Shown here: positions 44,912 to 55,895 of the stretch, piece after piece | Numbering within the stretch: position 1 is the first letter of the stretch | Layout of the letters: each line of letters begins with the position of its first letter | Assembly: GCF_963678635.1 (NCBI RefSeq) | Contig: NW_026971218.1 | Span: forward strand, 166,244 to 230,243 | Origin: Symsagittifera roscoffensis | Taxonomy: Eukaryota; Xenacoelomorpha; Acoela; Convolutidae | Reading direction: 5' to 3' | DNA: 64,000 bases | Notes under the pieces: generated by a model | Databases searched by the model: none | Told to the model about the DNA's origin: nothing | The model's input: the letters and a program-made list of their open reading frames with translations, nothing else | Position numbers and translations under genes: made by a program

Positions 44912-45838
44912 CTAGACCAAGTAATTTGTTGATGCAGGATATGTTGCCTCAGGAGCTGTTGAATGAACGTGCTGCTCTTGATTGGGAACTACAACAGCAT
45001 CAGGCTGATTGTGGTCGACAGATTCGACCCACTGACGCGTACGATCCTTTTCGTCTTTTGTTAGTTGTGGAGAGATTCGAGTTAAACCACTTTCCTCAGC
45101 AATTTCGCTAATTTCCGACAACTCATCTTCTAACTCAAGCCCGTTCAACTCAATTTCTGTCAGTTTTTTCCTGTGTTCTTCAGCCAATTCTTCCAACTCT
45201 AAACTGCTTTGTTGTTCTAAAACATATTGTTTCATCTTGTTTTGCTGCTCTTTCAGTCTTAATGATACATTTGCCTGCCTCTCAAGTTCCTCTTGTTGTT
45301 TCTTTAACATCATTAAGTCGTGCTTTTTCTCAGAAAGTGTTTTCGACGGAGCGGCGGTATAACTACTAGATTTCTGACAACCCGGTTGATTATGTCGGCT
45401 GCTTCGGTGTGACACCTTAGAGCGGGTATCTGTTTTATGCGACTGGGTTTTTTCACTTTTTTCAGAATGATGAGAAACTTTTGAGCTGCTATCTATGTTG
45501 TCCGGCTCTGTTACTGCCTCAAAACTTGTTTTATATGTGATAGCTTCCTGCAAAACTTTATCGTTGCTTTGAGTCAACTTATGAAGCCACATATCCTGTG
45601 CCGGTATCAATTCGTCGGGATTGGCACTTTTTGCAGCCATATCAATCAACTCAGTATTTATCTCGACCGCTTGTTCTATATAGTTCCTACATTTTTCAAT
45701 ATAGGTATCAATTTTTGAGCAACGACTCTGACTCTCTATGTATTCTAAAATTATTTCATGGCATTTGTAAAGTTCGTTTCCGAGATTGCTACGTTTCTCA
45801 AACAAGTTCTTAATTTTCTTCTGAAATTTAACTTCCAT
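44912..45838 (-). pseudogene. BEL/Pao Gag N-terminal coiled-coil part (308 codons)
   Basis: Starts at ATG 45838 (MEVKFQKKIKNLFEKRSNLG). It has an N-terminal helical DUF1759-like leader and a Ser/Lys linker (SSKVSHHSEKSEKTQSHKT). A long Glu/Gln/Lys coiled coil follows (KKQQEELERQANVSLRLKEQ through EELAEEHRKKLTEIELNGLE), consistent with Gag oligomerisation. The frame stops at 44914-44912 and Gag continues in the +1 frame (ITWSSYPGLYYSNHIHGQ), so an indel lies in the short overlap near 44.9-45.0 kb. Copy B differs by one residue (KTQ to KPQ). Confidence 0.82.
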
Positions 45839-46070
45839 GCTTAATAATTTCGGAAATAAACGTCTCTCAGAAATACTTTTTTTTCACTCAAGTAAATCCA
45901 CAGAATACTCTAATACATCAATAACTTACAAGGGGGAGTAACTTGAAGTTTTAACGCTTTAAGTCTGTTGTGAATCGCTCTACGATTTTTAGGCGACAAT
46001 CGATTCCGCTTCTTCTTAGCTTTCAGTGTATTTAGGTCAGCACTGTATCGTCTAAGTAACAACAGAGTCT

Positions 46071-46544
46071 TCAACTCAAGAGAAGGGGCTGGTGCAGCTC
46101 TTTATACTTTTCGATAAGTATTTGGTCTTTGGCCTTTCGCTTTGAGATAAAATCCTCAACTATGTTAAGAACGAGAATACCTGTCTTTTTCAACTCCTTT
46201 TCTATATTGTTCGTACAGTTGCGGCGACAGTATACAATATCGGTAATATTCTCCTTGTATCTCAAAAGAAGGCTCTTAAGTTGATCAGTACTCAAACTAC
46301 GGTTGTTGTTACTGCGGTGCTTACTAATGGAGTTATTTATGGCGTCGGGCCAAATAACTAGATCTTTCCGATTCGACAAAAAATGGTGCAGATAGTGTTG
46401 GATAGTTTTCTGCGAATCCCTGGCGTTAAAGTTAAAGCTTAAACCGGGCTTTGTGAAACAAGTCTCTTTAACGCGCTTTTTAGACGGTGCGGATAGTATA
46501 CGGAGCGCGTGATCCAAGGAACTAGCTCCTAGAATGAATATCAT
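46071..46544 (-). CDS. Accessory ORF in the BEL/Pao leader (157 codons)
   Basis: Lies between the primer-binding site and Gag, on the Gag strand, and is undisrupted. Starts MIFILGASSLDHALRILSAP, central LVIWPDAINNSISKHRSNNN, then ENITDIVYCRRNCTNNIEKE and GILVLNIVEDFISKRK. The order (strand ending ILGxS, a later VIW..N stretch, a hydrophobic strand before a polar loop) is loosely like an SGNH/GDSL hydrolase fold with the catalytic-Ser block altered, but the usual GDS and terminal DxxH are missing. No signal peptide or membrane segment. About 230 bp separate it from Gag. Real accessory gene or captured fragment; function unknown. Confidence 0.45.
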   Translation of the reverse strand: MIFILGASSLDHALRILSAPSKKRVKETCFTKPGLSFNFNARDSQKTIQHYLHHFLSNRKDLVIWPDAINNSISKHRSNNNRSLSTDQLKSLLLRYKENITDIVYCRRNCTNNIEKELKKTGILVLNIVEDFISKRKAKDQILIEKYKELHQPLLLS

Positions 46545-46579
46545 ACACTTAAGAGACCTATGCGACGGCTACGTTGCGA

Positions 46580-46960
46580 TGAAGTACCAATGGGGTGGGG
46601 AAATTAAGTAGGTCGGTTGAACTCCAACAACGCACACGGAGTTAACCTGAGGATGAAAAATTCAACTTAACTCAAATAATATCACCGTACCTGGCCACTT
46701 AACATTAGTGTCGCGCAACGAAGTCAATAATCGGACGGGCTGAAACGGCTTATATTTACTTGAAGCGAACTGGCTCACAGTTTCACCAATGTGGGTGGGG
46801 GATCAGGCAAGTTGGTTAAGTTCCGACAACACACGCGGAAAAAACCTGAGGATGAAAAAAACTTATCTTAATTTGCCTGATATTACGCTACCAGACCACT
46901 TACTATAAGGTTGGTGTCATGTTACAGCACAGTTTCGCAGAATTATGGGGACGTTTTGAC
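46580..46960 (-). repeat. Diverged ~196-bp direct repeat in the BEL/Pao leader
   Basis: Two similar blocks: GGGGTGGGGAAATTAAGTAG at 46590 and GGGTGGGGGATCAGGCAAGT at about 46793. Each is followed by an ACAACxCACxCGGA stretch, then ACCTGAGGATGAAAAA and a CCACTTA motif. The 3' block ends GGTTGGTGTCATGTTACAGC. Both are non-coding and could be RNA structural or packaging elements, or an old duplication. Confidence 0.7.
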
Positions 46961-47765
46961 GATTTTTTGGCAATTTTTTACTTTTTTCCCAAAATTTTTT
47001 GGTAAATTTTGGTCAGCAGGTTCAAGTTGAAACCAACCCAAAAAACTAGTCTAGTACCCCTTGTCTATGATCCGATTTCACGGATTAATATTCTGTTCAC
47101 AAATATCCAAAAATTTTTGGTATCGAGAAAAAATTACCACTTGTAGCTTGCTTTGAGTTGGGATACACAATAACACATCGTACGTAATTTTATTGCAAAG
47201 AATGGTTTGTAAAGATTAGACTAGTCTTACAGTTTTTGGAGATTGAGTGCACCGGTTTCGGGTTGTCAAGCCTTCGGTCAGTTGTAGAGTGATTGTTCAG
47301 CAATCACTACTCTAACTTACACAAAACGTCTGCAGTTGACTTGTACTCACACTATACGTCTGTTGTTGACAGTCAGGATATCGTAAGTTGGTTGGGTGTA
47401 GTAATTTCCTGTAGGTCAGTTTAACTGTTGTCGATATTCGATGATAGTTTTTGCTTATAATTCAACGAACTTTACTTCTTTTGCGTTTTTGTCTGTCATT
47501 CATGTCTGTCAGACTGATGTAGACTATCCACGGGTGTTCGGCCAAAGTAGCAGACTCCACGTTCACGATTCGATCACCGGCACTGATCTTTGGTTGATCT
47601 TTTGTAAAAAAAATATGACGGATAGTTTATCTCGTTTTGTGAATGGCGTGAGCAAAACTTGGATTTAAGCTCTTCAAATTTAGTTGAACTTCATGTAAAC
47701 ATTGAATTTGATGCGACTTTCGAAGAAAGGATGGGCAATATCCTTGGGCATGGGCAAAACGTCAT
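46961..47765 (-). other. BEL/Pao 5' leader, non-coding
   Basis: Lies between the leader repeats and the primer-binding site. No conserved frame; a 75-codon plus-strand frame (47441-47668) is probably incidental. Notable items are an inverted repeat GAGTGATTG..CAATCACT at 47287-47312, and two related motifs, ACGTCTGCAGTTGAC and ACGTCTGTTGTTGAC, at about 47326 and 47356. Confidence 0.55.
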
Positions 47766-47783
47766 GTCCCTTGTGGGGCGCCA
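47766..47783 (-). other. BEL/Pao primer-binding site
   Basis: On the minus strand TGGCGCCCCACAAGGGAC begins 3 nt after the 5' LTR end. TGG pairs with a tRNA CCA end. The complement divides into GTCCC, acceptor strand GTGGGGC and discriminator G, the arrangement of a tRNA 3' end. TGGCGCC followed by GGGAC is the pattern of lysine-tRNA-primed elements, so tRNA-Lys is the best guess. Confidence 0.65.
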
Positions 47784-47786
47784 AAA

Positions 47787-48292
47787 TGTGCGCGCCAATC
47801 TCCACACTTCGTAATAAAATCTTTTTTCAAACACTTGAATTAACGAGTTTTTTATCGGGAAAATAACTCTGGAAATTTCGTAATATATTGATATTTTTAA
47901 CAAACTTTTTTTTATTGTTAACATCTGTACCATCGGTAACATCGGCCACACAAAACTGCATAACTCAAAGCAAGCTGCAAAAATGGTCAGTATTTGTCCT
48001 TGAGACAAATTGCTCTTTTTAAAGGTCAGCCTTAATCAAGGCTGAACCAAATTAGAGCGAAAAGACGGTTAAAATAGGTTTTGGGAGGATCGAACCTGGT
48101 TACGGAGCATCCCATCAAGTTCGGTGCATATTTGAGTTCTAGAAAGGAAATGACCTAGTCGGGATTCGAACCGGCGCCGAACCCACCGGGACGCACCATG
48201 TATACGCTTGGCTACTGTCCCTATATGCATTTATATTTTGTTTCAAGTTTATATGCATTTATACTCTCGCTTACATTTACATTTGCGCTGCA
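47787..48292 (-). mobile_element. BEL/Pao 5' LTR (506 bp), copy A
   Basis: TGTGCGCGCC..GCGCTGCA, matching the 3' LTR. It carries the minus-strand TATA motif (plus-strand TTTATA at 48258-48263), the two B boxes and the AATAAA. It is followed on the minus strand by TTT and the primer-binding site, which fixes its role as the 5' LTR. To its right repeat X resumes at 48293. Confidence 0.88.
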
Positions 48293-48919
48293 ACTTCTTG
48301 TTTTTTTTTTGTTTTTTTTGTAACTGCAGAATAAAGACCGCGACATCGTAAAAGTAACAAAAATCTCAACCGATGAAAATAATTATCGAAGTCAAAGAAA
48401 CTACGGTTACAACTCTGTACTAGCTTTCCCTGGTTACTTTTTGCAAGAAGAGTTTCATCTTGAAGTATTCATTTTTTACTTTTTTTAAAATCTCAATTTA
48501 GAAAAACTGAAGTTTAATCAGAGACCTAAGCTACGCCATCTTCAAACACTCGAGCACTTTCTTTGAATCTCAGAATAATATTGATAAGCTAGAATCACCA
48601 TAAAAAAAGCTATCACGGGAAGCTTTGTACCATCAAAAACTGTACAATAAAGAACGTTGTGATACTCTTTGTTTTGGCTACCTCATAAAGACTGTGAACA
48701 AAAACATCCAAAAGTCGGAATTTTGGAACTAGACTTTGTTCAAACTTTTTTCCAAAATTTATATAGCTGTAAATGACTGTTTATCAATACACATTTTGTT
48801 TTCCGCGGCTGAAAGTTCCTTGTTTACGATAAACATCTTGAGTTTTTTAGCAACCGCAATAGTTTTCAAAGAAGATAAAAACCTTGCTGCGAGGAACCTT
48901 GAACCAATCAATTTTTTGG
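48293..48919 (+). repeat. Repeat X unit 1, right part (copy A)
   Basis: Continuation of X unit 1 beyond the BEL/Pao insertion, starting with T-runs and GTAACTGCAGAATAAAGACC. It matches 60611-61219 in X unit 2, where no insertion is present. A plus-strand frame starting at 48736 (TTG) runs through the unit boundary; nothing in it is recognised. Confidence 0.85.
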
Positions 48920-50460
48920 GTGCTGATTATCCCAGATTGAATTATAGCCAAAGTAGTTACCAATTGAAACCATTTCAAAATTTTGTAAAACGATCACAGG
49001 TGATTTATTATGATTTTAAACTGGACCTATGAGAATGAAAAATTTTAGGAACTTTACAAAAATTATCGGTCACAAACTGATAGTTGAAGAGTCGATTTTT
49101 GTCTGGAGAAAAAAGAACAATCCCGATCACAAACAATTCATTACATTCTACGAAGGTCGAAAGAATGATTCGAAAGTTAACAGCAGCATACGGATGAAAT
49201 TAATTTTGATAATTTTATAAGCTTAGTGTGCTTGAAAAAAGTCATCCATTTGTTAATAAAAGTACAAGAAGATGTAGATAAAGATGATTACAGGAGCTGT
49301 ACATTGTCATTGGTGGCAGAATTTGATAACTTTTGGATACCCGGCATTCTCTGTTTCGACCGCGAGCTCTGTTGGATGTTACAAAAAAATTTCCTTAAAA
49401 GGGCAATTGGTATGTTCTCTGATCTGATTCTGAAACAGGTTGAAAACAAATCACTTTCAAAATCTACTAAGCGAATTTTTTTTAATCCTTTAGCTGTTTT
49501 GGATTACACGAACAAACAGTTATTCTACTATATCGCTCAAAATGTCTCCAAACGAAACACAATTTGTGCAACCTGCAACAAAAATGCGGAATAAAGAACA
49601 GTCTGTGGATTCGATAAAAATCAAAAGACAAGCACATAGTAAAAATACGCTAGCGTGGATTCATCGGATTCCACAAAATGTAGTGGGAGCCTTCATTTTG
49701 TTCGCTATATCCAGTAAGATATGTAGATCCATTTTTAAATGAAATCTTTAAGTTAATTTGCTTAAACTAAAACTAATTTAATAAGCAGCGTTAAAATAAA
49801 AGGCTGTCAAAGAAAAATACTTCGACTAAAAGTACCAGCTCAGCCGCCAGAATTGCAAATGGTGCAATCTCAAGTTCTATATAAATCAGTTTGATGAAAA
49901 ACAAACTGAATTACTATAGAAACAATCTAATTTATGGAAAAGTGAGACTTATTATTTTAAAATTTCTAAAATTGTTTTCTAATTTTTATAAACACTGACA
50001 GGGCGGCTAGTATCGAGACAAGATCGTACAAAATCAGATTGCCTTAAAAACTCCAAATTAAACCATCAAAAGATTATGGCAGTTCGGCTTGTGATATTTT
50101 ATATCTGGTATATATCAATATTACTGTCAAATTAGTATTCGCATACTGTCAAATTAGTATTCGAAAACTGTCAAATTAGCATTCAAATGAAGACCCAATT
50201 AAAAAAATTTTGCTAATCGTTTTGTGTTTTTTATAAACAATGACAGGGCGGCTAGTATCAAGGCAAGATCGTACAAAATCAGATTGCCACAAAAAATCCA
50301 AGTTAAACCATCAATAGGTTTTGGCAGTTCGACTTATGGTTAATTGTATCCGGTATATACCAAGACTTACGATAGGAGCGTTGCTAAAATACAGGAAAAA
50401 ATGTCCTTTTTTTTATCCCAAATACCCAGATTTTTTATCTCAAATTGAATAAACAACGAT
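48920..50460 (+). repeat. Repeat X unit 2, left part (copy A)
   Basis: Second tandem unit of X, starting GTGCTGATTATCCCAG. It preserves plus-strand frames better than unit 1: 49029-49220 (MRMKNFRNFTKIIGHKLIV) and 49226-49594 (122 codons, including FLKRAIGMFSDLILKQVE and NKQLFYYIAQNVSKRN). Read together they suggest one decayed gene fragment of unknown family. Two internal repeats lie downstream: an approximately 240-bp-spaced duplication (GACAGGGCGGCTAGTAT near 49996 and 50241) and three tandem ACTGTCAAATTAGTATTCG motifs at about 50125-50190. It is cut at 50460 by the tandem-duplication junction. Confidence 0.85.
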
Positions 50461-51121
50461 GTTCAGCAAACTCCATTTCAGACGGGTCTGTAATTTCTAA
50501 TATACTTGACCGGAAATGTTTATGGGATGACAGCCATCTTAACAAAAATGCTACTGCGCGTTTGTATTTTACAATTGAATTGAATCTCTCCCATTTTCCG
50601 AAGGGAAGATTTTCTTCTGTCAAAACATCGACGACGAAATTTGACGAATTTTCCAGACAAATGTTGATATCACATGATAATCCTTTGAGTCTTATTTTAT
50701 CGATAACCCTTGTATCGGGCTTGAACGGCCAATCAGTTGTTCTTAATATACTAGGGCCACTAACCCAGCTGCTTTCCTTGAGGGCTTCCGAAGAAATCCC
50801 TCGTGTACCGGTATCAGCTGGGTTATCACCGCTTAGTATGTGATGCCACTGATCAGTGCTGGTAGACTCCAGAATCTCACCAGTCCGATTACCAACAAAA
50901 ACGGGTAGTTTACTACAAGAGTGAAGCCACTGAAGAAAAGTGGTACTATCTGTCCACATGAAAATATCCGTAACTTTGAAAGTGAGACCTTTCAAAATTT
51001 CTTCTTTTAAGCGGGTTGCAAGAAGAGCCGCCTGAAGCTCTAACTTTGGAATAGAAAGCGCTTTCATAGGCGCGATGCGGGCTTTGCCAAACACAAAGGC
51101 TAATTCGGTCTGATGGGCCAT
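50461..51121 (-). pseudogene. BEL/Pao RNase H fragment (copy B), truncated by the duplication
   Basis: Identical in amino acids to the start of the 670-codon frame of copy A for about 220 codons (to SEMEFAE). It then crosses the junction and ends in nine foreign residues (HRCLFNLR). It keeps the TDS and GDNPADTGTRG RNase H motifs but has no integrase. Confidence 0.9.
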
Positions 51122-51242
51122 AACAAGTCGCGCACGAAGGAAAGCGACGGCACAGAAACATCATGCGAACTATCACCGAACATGTTAAGTTCTATTCGGT
51201 CGAAAGGTTCAGTGAAATAGCTGCGAAGTATTGTCAGAGAAC

Positions 51243-52115
51243 CTAACAAATGAAGACCTGAGTGCCACTCAATGAATTGTTTTTGATTTTGTCTGGCAGA
51301 TCATCGTCCCATTTTTGACCGCTGATTCGCCCGATATCTTTTAATAGAAGGCGAGCCTTCACGGTATACGAAGCCACTAAGCCAATTGGATCAAAAACAG
51401 AGGAAACTAAACTCAACACGGTACGCTGAGTGATTGCTTTGTATAGTGGACGATCAACCCCTCTACTAACGACTAAGGTATCTTTTACGTGATCCCACCT
51501 AAGACCGAGAACATGCGACGACTGGTCTGGACTCGCACAAATATCTTTAACAGAGGAATTGGACTCACGGTTGACCGGATCAAGAGCGGTTGTTACGTCA
51601 GGCTCGTTGCTGACAAATTTTGTCAGATGAAACCCACCTAGTTTAAGCAACGAGACGAAATCCCTACCTAATTTCAAGGCTTCATCCCTGTTTTGAAAAG
51701 AATCCAGATAATCATCCTTATAAAATTTCTGGACAACAGCCGAAGCAGCTTCGGGGTACTCAGCTTGATAATCCGATGCAGTCTTCTGCAAAGCAAAATT
51801 CGCACAAGTCGGCGAGTCACGAGCACCAAAAATGTGACGCGTATATTGGTGAACTACCACACTTGATGTGGGGTCCTCCCGCCACAAAAAAAGAAGAGAA
51901 GGTTGATCTTCTTCACGGACTCCAACCTGTAAAAACATCCCTTCAATGTCAGCTGAAACGGCGTATTTATGCTGACGGAATCTTAAAAGTACAAAAAAGA
52001 GGTTTTGAAGGAGATCCGGGCCAACCAACAGAGATTTGTTCAAGGAAGCGCCATGACACTTCGATGCCCCATTGAGGACTCGGCGCACCTTACCGGGTTT
52101 CTTCGGGTTCAACAC
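51243..52115 (-). pseudogene. BEL/Pao reverse transcriptase (copy B), frame restored relative to copy A
   Basis: Here 290 codons are continuous from VLNPKKPGK-type fingers through motif A (SADIEGMFLQV), LLFLWREDPTSSVVVHQY and motif C (YKDD at 51711-51722) to the connection domain. The A-run that breaks copy A is about six bases shorter. The upstream shift near 52285 and the two downstream shifts remain, so the element is still not functional. Confidence 0.9.
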
Positions 52116-52279
52116 TGGGTGATGAGGGAGATACCACTCACGATCGGCTCGTGATTTGGGATCGTGTGCCTTAACGGTTATGACATATCCTTTTTGTATA
52201 TCTTCTCTTATTGTTTCAGCGTATTTTTCACGGAGCGACGGATCGTTATCTAGCCTCTTTTCTAAAGACTTTAATTGAG

Positions 52280-53158
52280 CTAAGGAGGAAAATAGTTATT
52301 CGGTAAAGTACTTTCCTTATCGTTCCAAAGCATTGGTACAATGTACCTCTCACCTTCGTGAAAGGTGTCATTTTTCAAAACGGACAAAGCGCGTTTGTCG
52401 GCGGCGGAACGGGCATCTACCTGCTTGAAGGCTCCATATGACTCCAACTCAAACCAAGTTTTAATTTGGTCCGCACGAGACATGTCTTCGACAACACACT
52501 TAAAGCAAGACGAGTTCGACTTAAAGGACGGCGGTAACGGACCACTTAAAACCCAACCTATCGGAAGGCGTACGGCGCACGGTGAAATAGATTCCTCCCC
52601 TAGAAGGTACTCAACGGGTCTTATGGCATGGTAGAAATCCTGTCCAATAATTATTTCGACTTCCTCACACTTATAATGTATTGGTTTTATCGGAGCCAAC
52701 TGCGGGTATTTTTCCTGTAATTCAGGAATAATTATGCTATCCGATCCAATGCGAATATGATCCTTAACATAAGCTCAAAAAGAAAACGAAAATTCACTAT
52801 TATTCGTTTCGGCGGAAACTTGAAAATTTACTTGATGAGTTTTCATTACGCTCGTGGAATTGAATCCATTTATGGTGAGGTTAACGGGAGTGCCAACCAA
52901 ATGGAGGCGTTTTACGAGATCGGCGGATACCCATGAGTGCGTGGAAGCACTATCGCAAAGAGCTAGGGCATTAGTAATCGTCGCATCCGAAGAGACGGCG
53001 AGTGATGCAACTGGCAGGAGGCCTTTAGTTGACTCCTGGCTATGAATATCGCCGACGGCAGCGTTAGTCGATACATGTTTAGTATTTGCGTTACCTGACG
53101 CCGGGGAACTTTTAGTATCCTTAGGAGGAAAAATTTTCTCAGCTCCATGTAAGAGCAC
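52280..53158 (-). pseudogene. BEL/Pao protease region (copy B)
   Basis: Same as copy A: LCDSASTHSWV in the first frame (53158-52775), TGA at 52775-52777, then the DUF1758 C-terminal part (52699-52280). One difference seen: GEDSISPC in copy A is GEESISPC here. Confidence 0.85.
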
Positions 53159-54726
53159 GTTGTGCGTGCTTTCACAATCTGGCTTGGGGCACTTTCTGGC
53201 CTTGCTACAATTACGAAAACTGTGATTGCTCTGTAAACACGCAAAGCAAATTTTTGTTCGGCTACATGTTTCGCTCGTTGCGTAGCGTTTTTCTCTTTAA
53301 ATACGGCGCAATTCCAAAGAGCGTGTTGACCTTTACATACAGAACATGGAGGGAACTTTGGTTTTTCCTTAGTCTTATCACTCACCTTTGCATTACTAGC
53401 AAACACTTTCGTACATACTTTTTGCTTTACTGGTTCTTCAGACTTAACCTTAGAATTAATTGTTTTTAGCCTCTCATGACCCTCCGCTTTTTCTTTAAGC
53501 CATTCGTTGAAATCTAGCAGAGTTGGTCGATGCCACTGGCGTCTTACGGTTTGCATTGACCATGCTTCCTTAAGATTTGGGGGAAGCTTACTCACAGCTT
53601 GATTCAGTAAGTTAACACTTTTCAGGTCGTCGTTAAAAGACAGAGACTTAAATACGGCAACAAGTCCAGAAATTGCAGAGGAAAATCCAATTACATTTTC
53701 CGAGTTATGCATGTTCAGCGGCGGAAAATTACTCAATTTATCTAGATGAGCCCCTACTACAGCATGCGGCTGCCCGAACTTTCTTTGAAGAGTTGCTAAT
53801 GCGTCTTTATATAGTACTCCGCTATAGCTATACTCAGCAATTGCGGATTTTGCTTTACCCACTACGAGCGTTTTCAGATAGGTGAGCTTTTCATCGTCAC
53901 TGAGTAGGGCCGAATCGACCGTCGATTTGAATTGCCCAAACCACTCATGCCAAATAAGTGGGTTGCCATCGAACTGGGTCAGCTTCCACTCAGGGAGATT
54001 ATCTTTTCGGCTGTGCATGAGTATATTAACCAACTCTCGTGTCGAAAGTGGACGCTCGACGTCTGCACCAGGTGAATTACCAGGAGTTGGCTCTGTGTAA
54101 CTCGAAGAGTTACCGTCACAATCAGGAACGAACGGTTGATTAGCGTGTGAAGAAATTTCAGGCTGTGCAAAGAACACAGTCCCTCCACTTGTATAAGGAA
54201 CAAAATTATTCGTAGGAACAATCGGAGTTACTGCGGAAAAAACAGTTGTCGAAGGAACGTAGTGTTGTTGAGCTGACATTAAAGGGGCAGCAACAGCTGG
54301 TCTCCACAAATTACTATAAGGATTATAGTGGTCACTTGAAAATTTATAACTACTAACGGGAACACCCATATGTTGTTGTGATGGGATTACAGGTGCTTGG
54401 TAGCCAGCTACTACTGATCCTGTAGTTTGATGACTTAATGAAACCTGATTAATTGCTGTTGATGCAGGAACAAGCGGTGCTACACCAGAAGGAACTTCTG
54501 CAGATGTTGGTGGAGCAAAATAGTTTTCAGAAGTTACCGGGACTACTGAACCTGTGTTTGGATTGCCTAGCACCGGATGAGTGGACAAAAAAGTTTGCTG
54601 AGGCAAATTATTGGAAACAGGTTGCATGACCTGCTGTAACCCTACTGGATTATTAACGGAAACCTGCGATCGAACCAAATTCGACAAATTATGTTGTTGT
54701 CCGTGAATGTGGTTACTGTAATACAA
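52963..54726 (-). pseudogene. BEL/Pao Gag middle part (copy B)
   Basis: The 587-codon frame is identical in amino acids to copy A, including the first zinc knuckle and the -1 shift before the second. The shared lesion shows that the frameshift predates the duplication. Confidence 0.9.
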
Positions 54727-54736
54727 TCCCGGATAA

Positions 54737-55663
54737 CTAGACCAAGTAATTTGTTGATGCAGGATATGTTGCCTCAGGAGCTGTTGAATGAACGTGCTGC
54801 TCTTGATTGGGAACTACAACAGCATCAGGCTGATTGTGGTCGACAGATTCGACCCACTGACGCGTACGATCCTTTTCGTCTTTTGTTAGTTGTGGAGAGA
54901 TTCGAGTTAAACCACTTTCCTCAGCAATTTCGCTAATTTCCGACAACTCATCTTCTAACTCAAGCCCGTTCAACTCAATTTCTGTCAGTTTTTTCCTGTG
55001 TTCTTCAGCCAATTCTTCCAACTCTAAACTGCTTTGTTGTTCTAAAACATATTGTTTCATCTTGTTTTGCTGCTCTTTCAGTCTTAATGATACATTTGCC
55101 TGCCTCTCAAGTTCCTCTTGTTGTTTCTTTAACATCATTAAGTCGTGCTTTTTCTCAGAAAGTGTTTTCGACGGAGCGGCGGTATAACTACTAGATTTCT
55201 GACAACCCGGTTGATTATGTCGGCTGCTTCGGTGTGACACCTTAGAGCGGGTATCTGTTTTATGCGACTGGGGTTTTTCACTTTTTTCAGAATGATGAGA
55301 AACTTTTGAGCTGCTATCTATGTTGTCCGGCTCTGTTACTGCCTCAAAACTTGTTTTATATGTGATAGCTTCCTGCAAAACTTTATCGTTGCTTTGAGTC
55401 AACTTATGAAGCCACATATCCTGTGCCGGTATCAATTCGTCGGGATTGGCACTTTTTGCAGCCATATCAATCAACTCAGTATTTATCTCGACCGCTTGTT
55501 CTATATAGTTCCTACATTTTTCAATATAGGTATCAATTTTTGAGCAACGACTCTGACTCTCTATGTATTCTAAAATTATTTCATGGCATTTGTAAAGTTC
55601 GTTTCCGAGATTGCTACGTTTCTCAAACAAGTTCTTAATTTTCTTCTGAAATTTAACTTCCAT
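54737..55663 (-). pseudogene. BEL/Pao Gag N-terminal part (copy B)
   Basis: Same 308 codons as copy A except one Thr-to-Pro change in the Ser/Lys linker (SEKPQSHK). Same stop and same +1 continuation. Confidence 0.82.
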
Positions 55664-55895
55664 GCTTAATAATTTCGGAAATAAACGTCTCTCAGAAATA
55701 CTTTTTTTTCACTCAAGTAAATCCACAGAATACTCTAATACATCAATAACTTACAAGGGGGAGTAACTTGAAGTTTTAACGCTTTAAGTCTGTTGTGAAT
55801 CGCTCTACGATTTTTAGGCGACAATCGATTCCGCTTCTTCTTAGCTTTCAGTGTATTTAGGTCAGCACTGTATCGTCTAAGTAACAACAGAGTCT

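Larger units (their letters stand above)
40631..50460. repeat. 9.83-kb tandem duplication, copy A
   Basis: This segment begins inside BEL/Pao RNase H-integrase (GTTCAGCAAACTCC) and ends inside repeat X unit 2 (AATTGAATAAACAACGAT), and is immediately followed by a second copy. It holds the 5' three quarters of BEL/Pao, its 5' LTR and leader, the right part of X unit 1 and the left part of X unit 2. By eye about a dozen substitutions and a few homopolymer length differences separate the copies. Junctions show at most 1 bp of microhomology. Confidence 0.97.

Noticed and set aside
47441-48008. Small ORFs over the BEL/Pao leader and LTR on both strands
   Set aside because: They lie in non-coding regulatory sequence with no protein-like features beyond chance openness.
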